A stretch of DNA of 64,000 bases from an uncultured Clostridia bacterium (lineage in GTDB: Bacteria; Bacillota; Clostridia; TANB77; CAG-508): NCBI GenBank assembly GCA_934129895.1, contig CAKOWY010000001.1, positions 62,001 through 126,000 on the forward strand, given 5' to 3'. How positions within the stretch are numbered: position 1 is the stretch's first letter; every line of letters begins with the position of its first letter. A model generated the notes under the pieces. That model did not search any database and had not been told where the DNA came from. It saw nothing but the letters and a program-made list of their open reading frames with translations. The position numbers and the translations under genes are program-made. Below are positions 63,095 through 64,000 of the stretch, one piece after another.

Positions 63095-64000
63095 CTAACT
63101 TATTTTTGATAATATTTCTTTTGGTTTTTTTACTAATATCATTGCACTTGCAATAATAACTGATAAAACAATAATTCCTATTAATATTCCATAACTTTGT
63201 AAAAATATTGTAATATTTGATATTAAATTATCATTTTTTAGTAGATTATTAATATTTATTGTCGAATTATCAGAATTGATAAATCCACCTATTATTTGAT
63301 TTAATATCACATTTCCTAAAAATAAAGATGATACTATAGATGGTAGTGATATAAATATCAACTCAAATATAAATTGAGTTATAATTTTTGCTTTACTTAT
63401 TCCTATTGATAATAGTATTCCTATTTCATAAATTCTTTCCCTTAGCCATAAAATTAATATTAATGATAAAACTATTATTCCTCCTGTCATAATTGAATAT
63501 GTCATAACCTTTATTATATGTTTTATCCCTTCTACAGATTCTAAAGTTTCTTCATATACATCATCATTTTTTTCAATATTGAATTTTGACCAATCAATTT
63601 TTATTTCTTTAATTTTATTTAATACTATATCTGTATCTTCTGAACTATCTGAAAATATTTCAAGTTTGTTTACAACTTTATTGTTTTCTGCTTTGTTTAA
63701 TGCTGTTTGGCTTGATTCATAATCAATAAATACCATATTTTCACTAAAGTCTGATGTCATTCCTGTGTATTTTTCTTGTTTTTTTCCAGAGAAAATCCCA
63801 ATAATCTCAAATTCATATTCTGTTTTTATTTCATTATTGTTTAAATCAAATAGCTCAAGACGAATTTTATCATTTAATCCTAAATTATTTTTTTGTGCCA
63901 GTTCTTCATGTATAATAATTTTTTTTCTGTCATCTTTTTCTATATATCTACCTTTTGTAAGAGTAAAAATTCCACTATTAAATAAATTGTTCTTTTTAGT
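63095..64000 (-). CDS. FtsX-type ABC permease, N-terminus beyond the window
   Basis: The frame is open from the window end to the stop at 63095 (301 codons). The visible part includes an external domain (IIHEELAQKNNLGLNDKIRL) and three helices at the end, and it resembles the permease at 61053 (NNLGLNDKI against NNLKIGDKI; LLSIGISKAKI against FLSLGISKLKI). A start at the internal ATG 63760 would cut the domain, so I treat the gene as partial. Confidence 0.82.
   Translation of the reverse strand, partial: TKKNNLFNSGIFTLTKGRYIEKDDRKKIIIHEELAQKNNLGLNDKIRLELFDLNNNEIKTEYEFEIIGIFSGKKQEKYTGMTSDFSENMVFIDYESSQTALNKAENNKVVNKLEIFSDSSEDTDIVLNKIKEIKIDWSKFNIEKNDDVYEETLESVEGIKHIIKVMTYSIMTGGIIVLSLILILWLRERIYEIGILLSIGISKAKIITQFIFELIFISLPSIVSSLFLGNVILNQIIGGFINSDNSTININNLLKNDNLISNITIFLQSYGILIGIIVLSVIIASAMILVKKPKEILSKIS

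Larger units (their letters stand above)
58157..64000. mobile_element. Putative serine-recombinase island inserted in an ABC ATPase gene
   Basis: From the truncated ATPase onward lie a large serine recombinase, a small recombinase-linked ORF, a decayed response regulator, two 84-bp repeats and a BceAB-like exporter. The left end near 58157 is set by loss of ATPase homology. The right end is not in the window. No phage or conjugation genes are seen. Confidence 0.55.

Noticed and set aside
58157..64000. Prophage.
   Set aside because: No capsid, tail, terminase or lysis genes are visible; only the recombinase and transporter cargo are present within the window.

Overview
The window comes from a very AT-rich Clostridia-type Firmicute. 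Most coding DNA I sampled by hand is 20-32% G+C. The mRNAs carry strong AGGAGG ribosome binding sites with frequent TTG and GTG starts. RNase Y, SpoIIM, a YlbJ-like sporulation protein, FemAB, class C sortase pili and a dlt-like cluster all point to a Gram-positive, probably spore-forming lineage, perhaps an uncultured gut one. The lineage is inference.

Layout, mostly minus strand. 1-2.7 kb: a DUF1287 exported protein, a membrane-anchored WHH nuclease and an orphan membrane protein. 2.7-8.2 kb: a dlt-like operon (AMP-ligase, PLP decarboxylase, carrier protein, MBOAT, SGNH protein), followed upstream by a two-component system (8.3-10.5 kb). 10.6-14.7 kb: a very GC-rich orphan gene, a diguanylate cyclase, and a MecA-type penicillin-binding protein behind an HTH regulator. 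14.8-25.4 kb: housekeeping genes (rny, xerD, spoIIM, endoQ-like, degenerate HD protein, ftsH, DUF1189, alr, femAB). 25.6-28.6 kb: cyclophilin, two unknown coiled-coil proteins, tRNA-Gln and a zinc peptidase. 28.8-34.5 kb: ylbJ-like gene on the plus strand, then a telA/xpaC operon with two binding-protein-like exported proteins, one carrying a VWA domain.

34.6-37.5 kb: a tandemly duplicated small membrane gene family and a tandem-domain ThyX. 37.6-40.2 kb (plus strand): a MATE transporter fused to a cytidylate-kinase-like domain behind a terminator-bearing leader, then an orphan gene. 40.2-46.7 kb: two ABC export systems, a secreted orphan and a papain-like protein. 46.7-53.4 kb: a two-component system plus a pilus operon (tip, backbone, sortase). 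53.5-56 kb: hisS between two orphan genes. 56.1-58.2 kb: a decayed SsuABC-type importer whose ATPase gene is cut by a large serine recombinase. From there to the end lies a likely mobile island with a dead response regulator and a BceAB-like ABC exporter that runs off the window.

Two patterns stand out. First, at least eight single genes of unrelated predicted function, most with raised G+C, each have their own sigma-A promoter with exactly 17-bp spacing and their own terminator; in five of them the -35 box starts only 4-9 nt beyond the upstream gene's stop codon. Second, the dlt-like operon contains a fold-III PLP decarboxylase, which suggests that the carrier-bound amino acid is decarboxylated before transfer to the cell surface.
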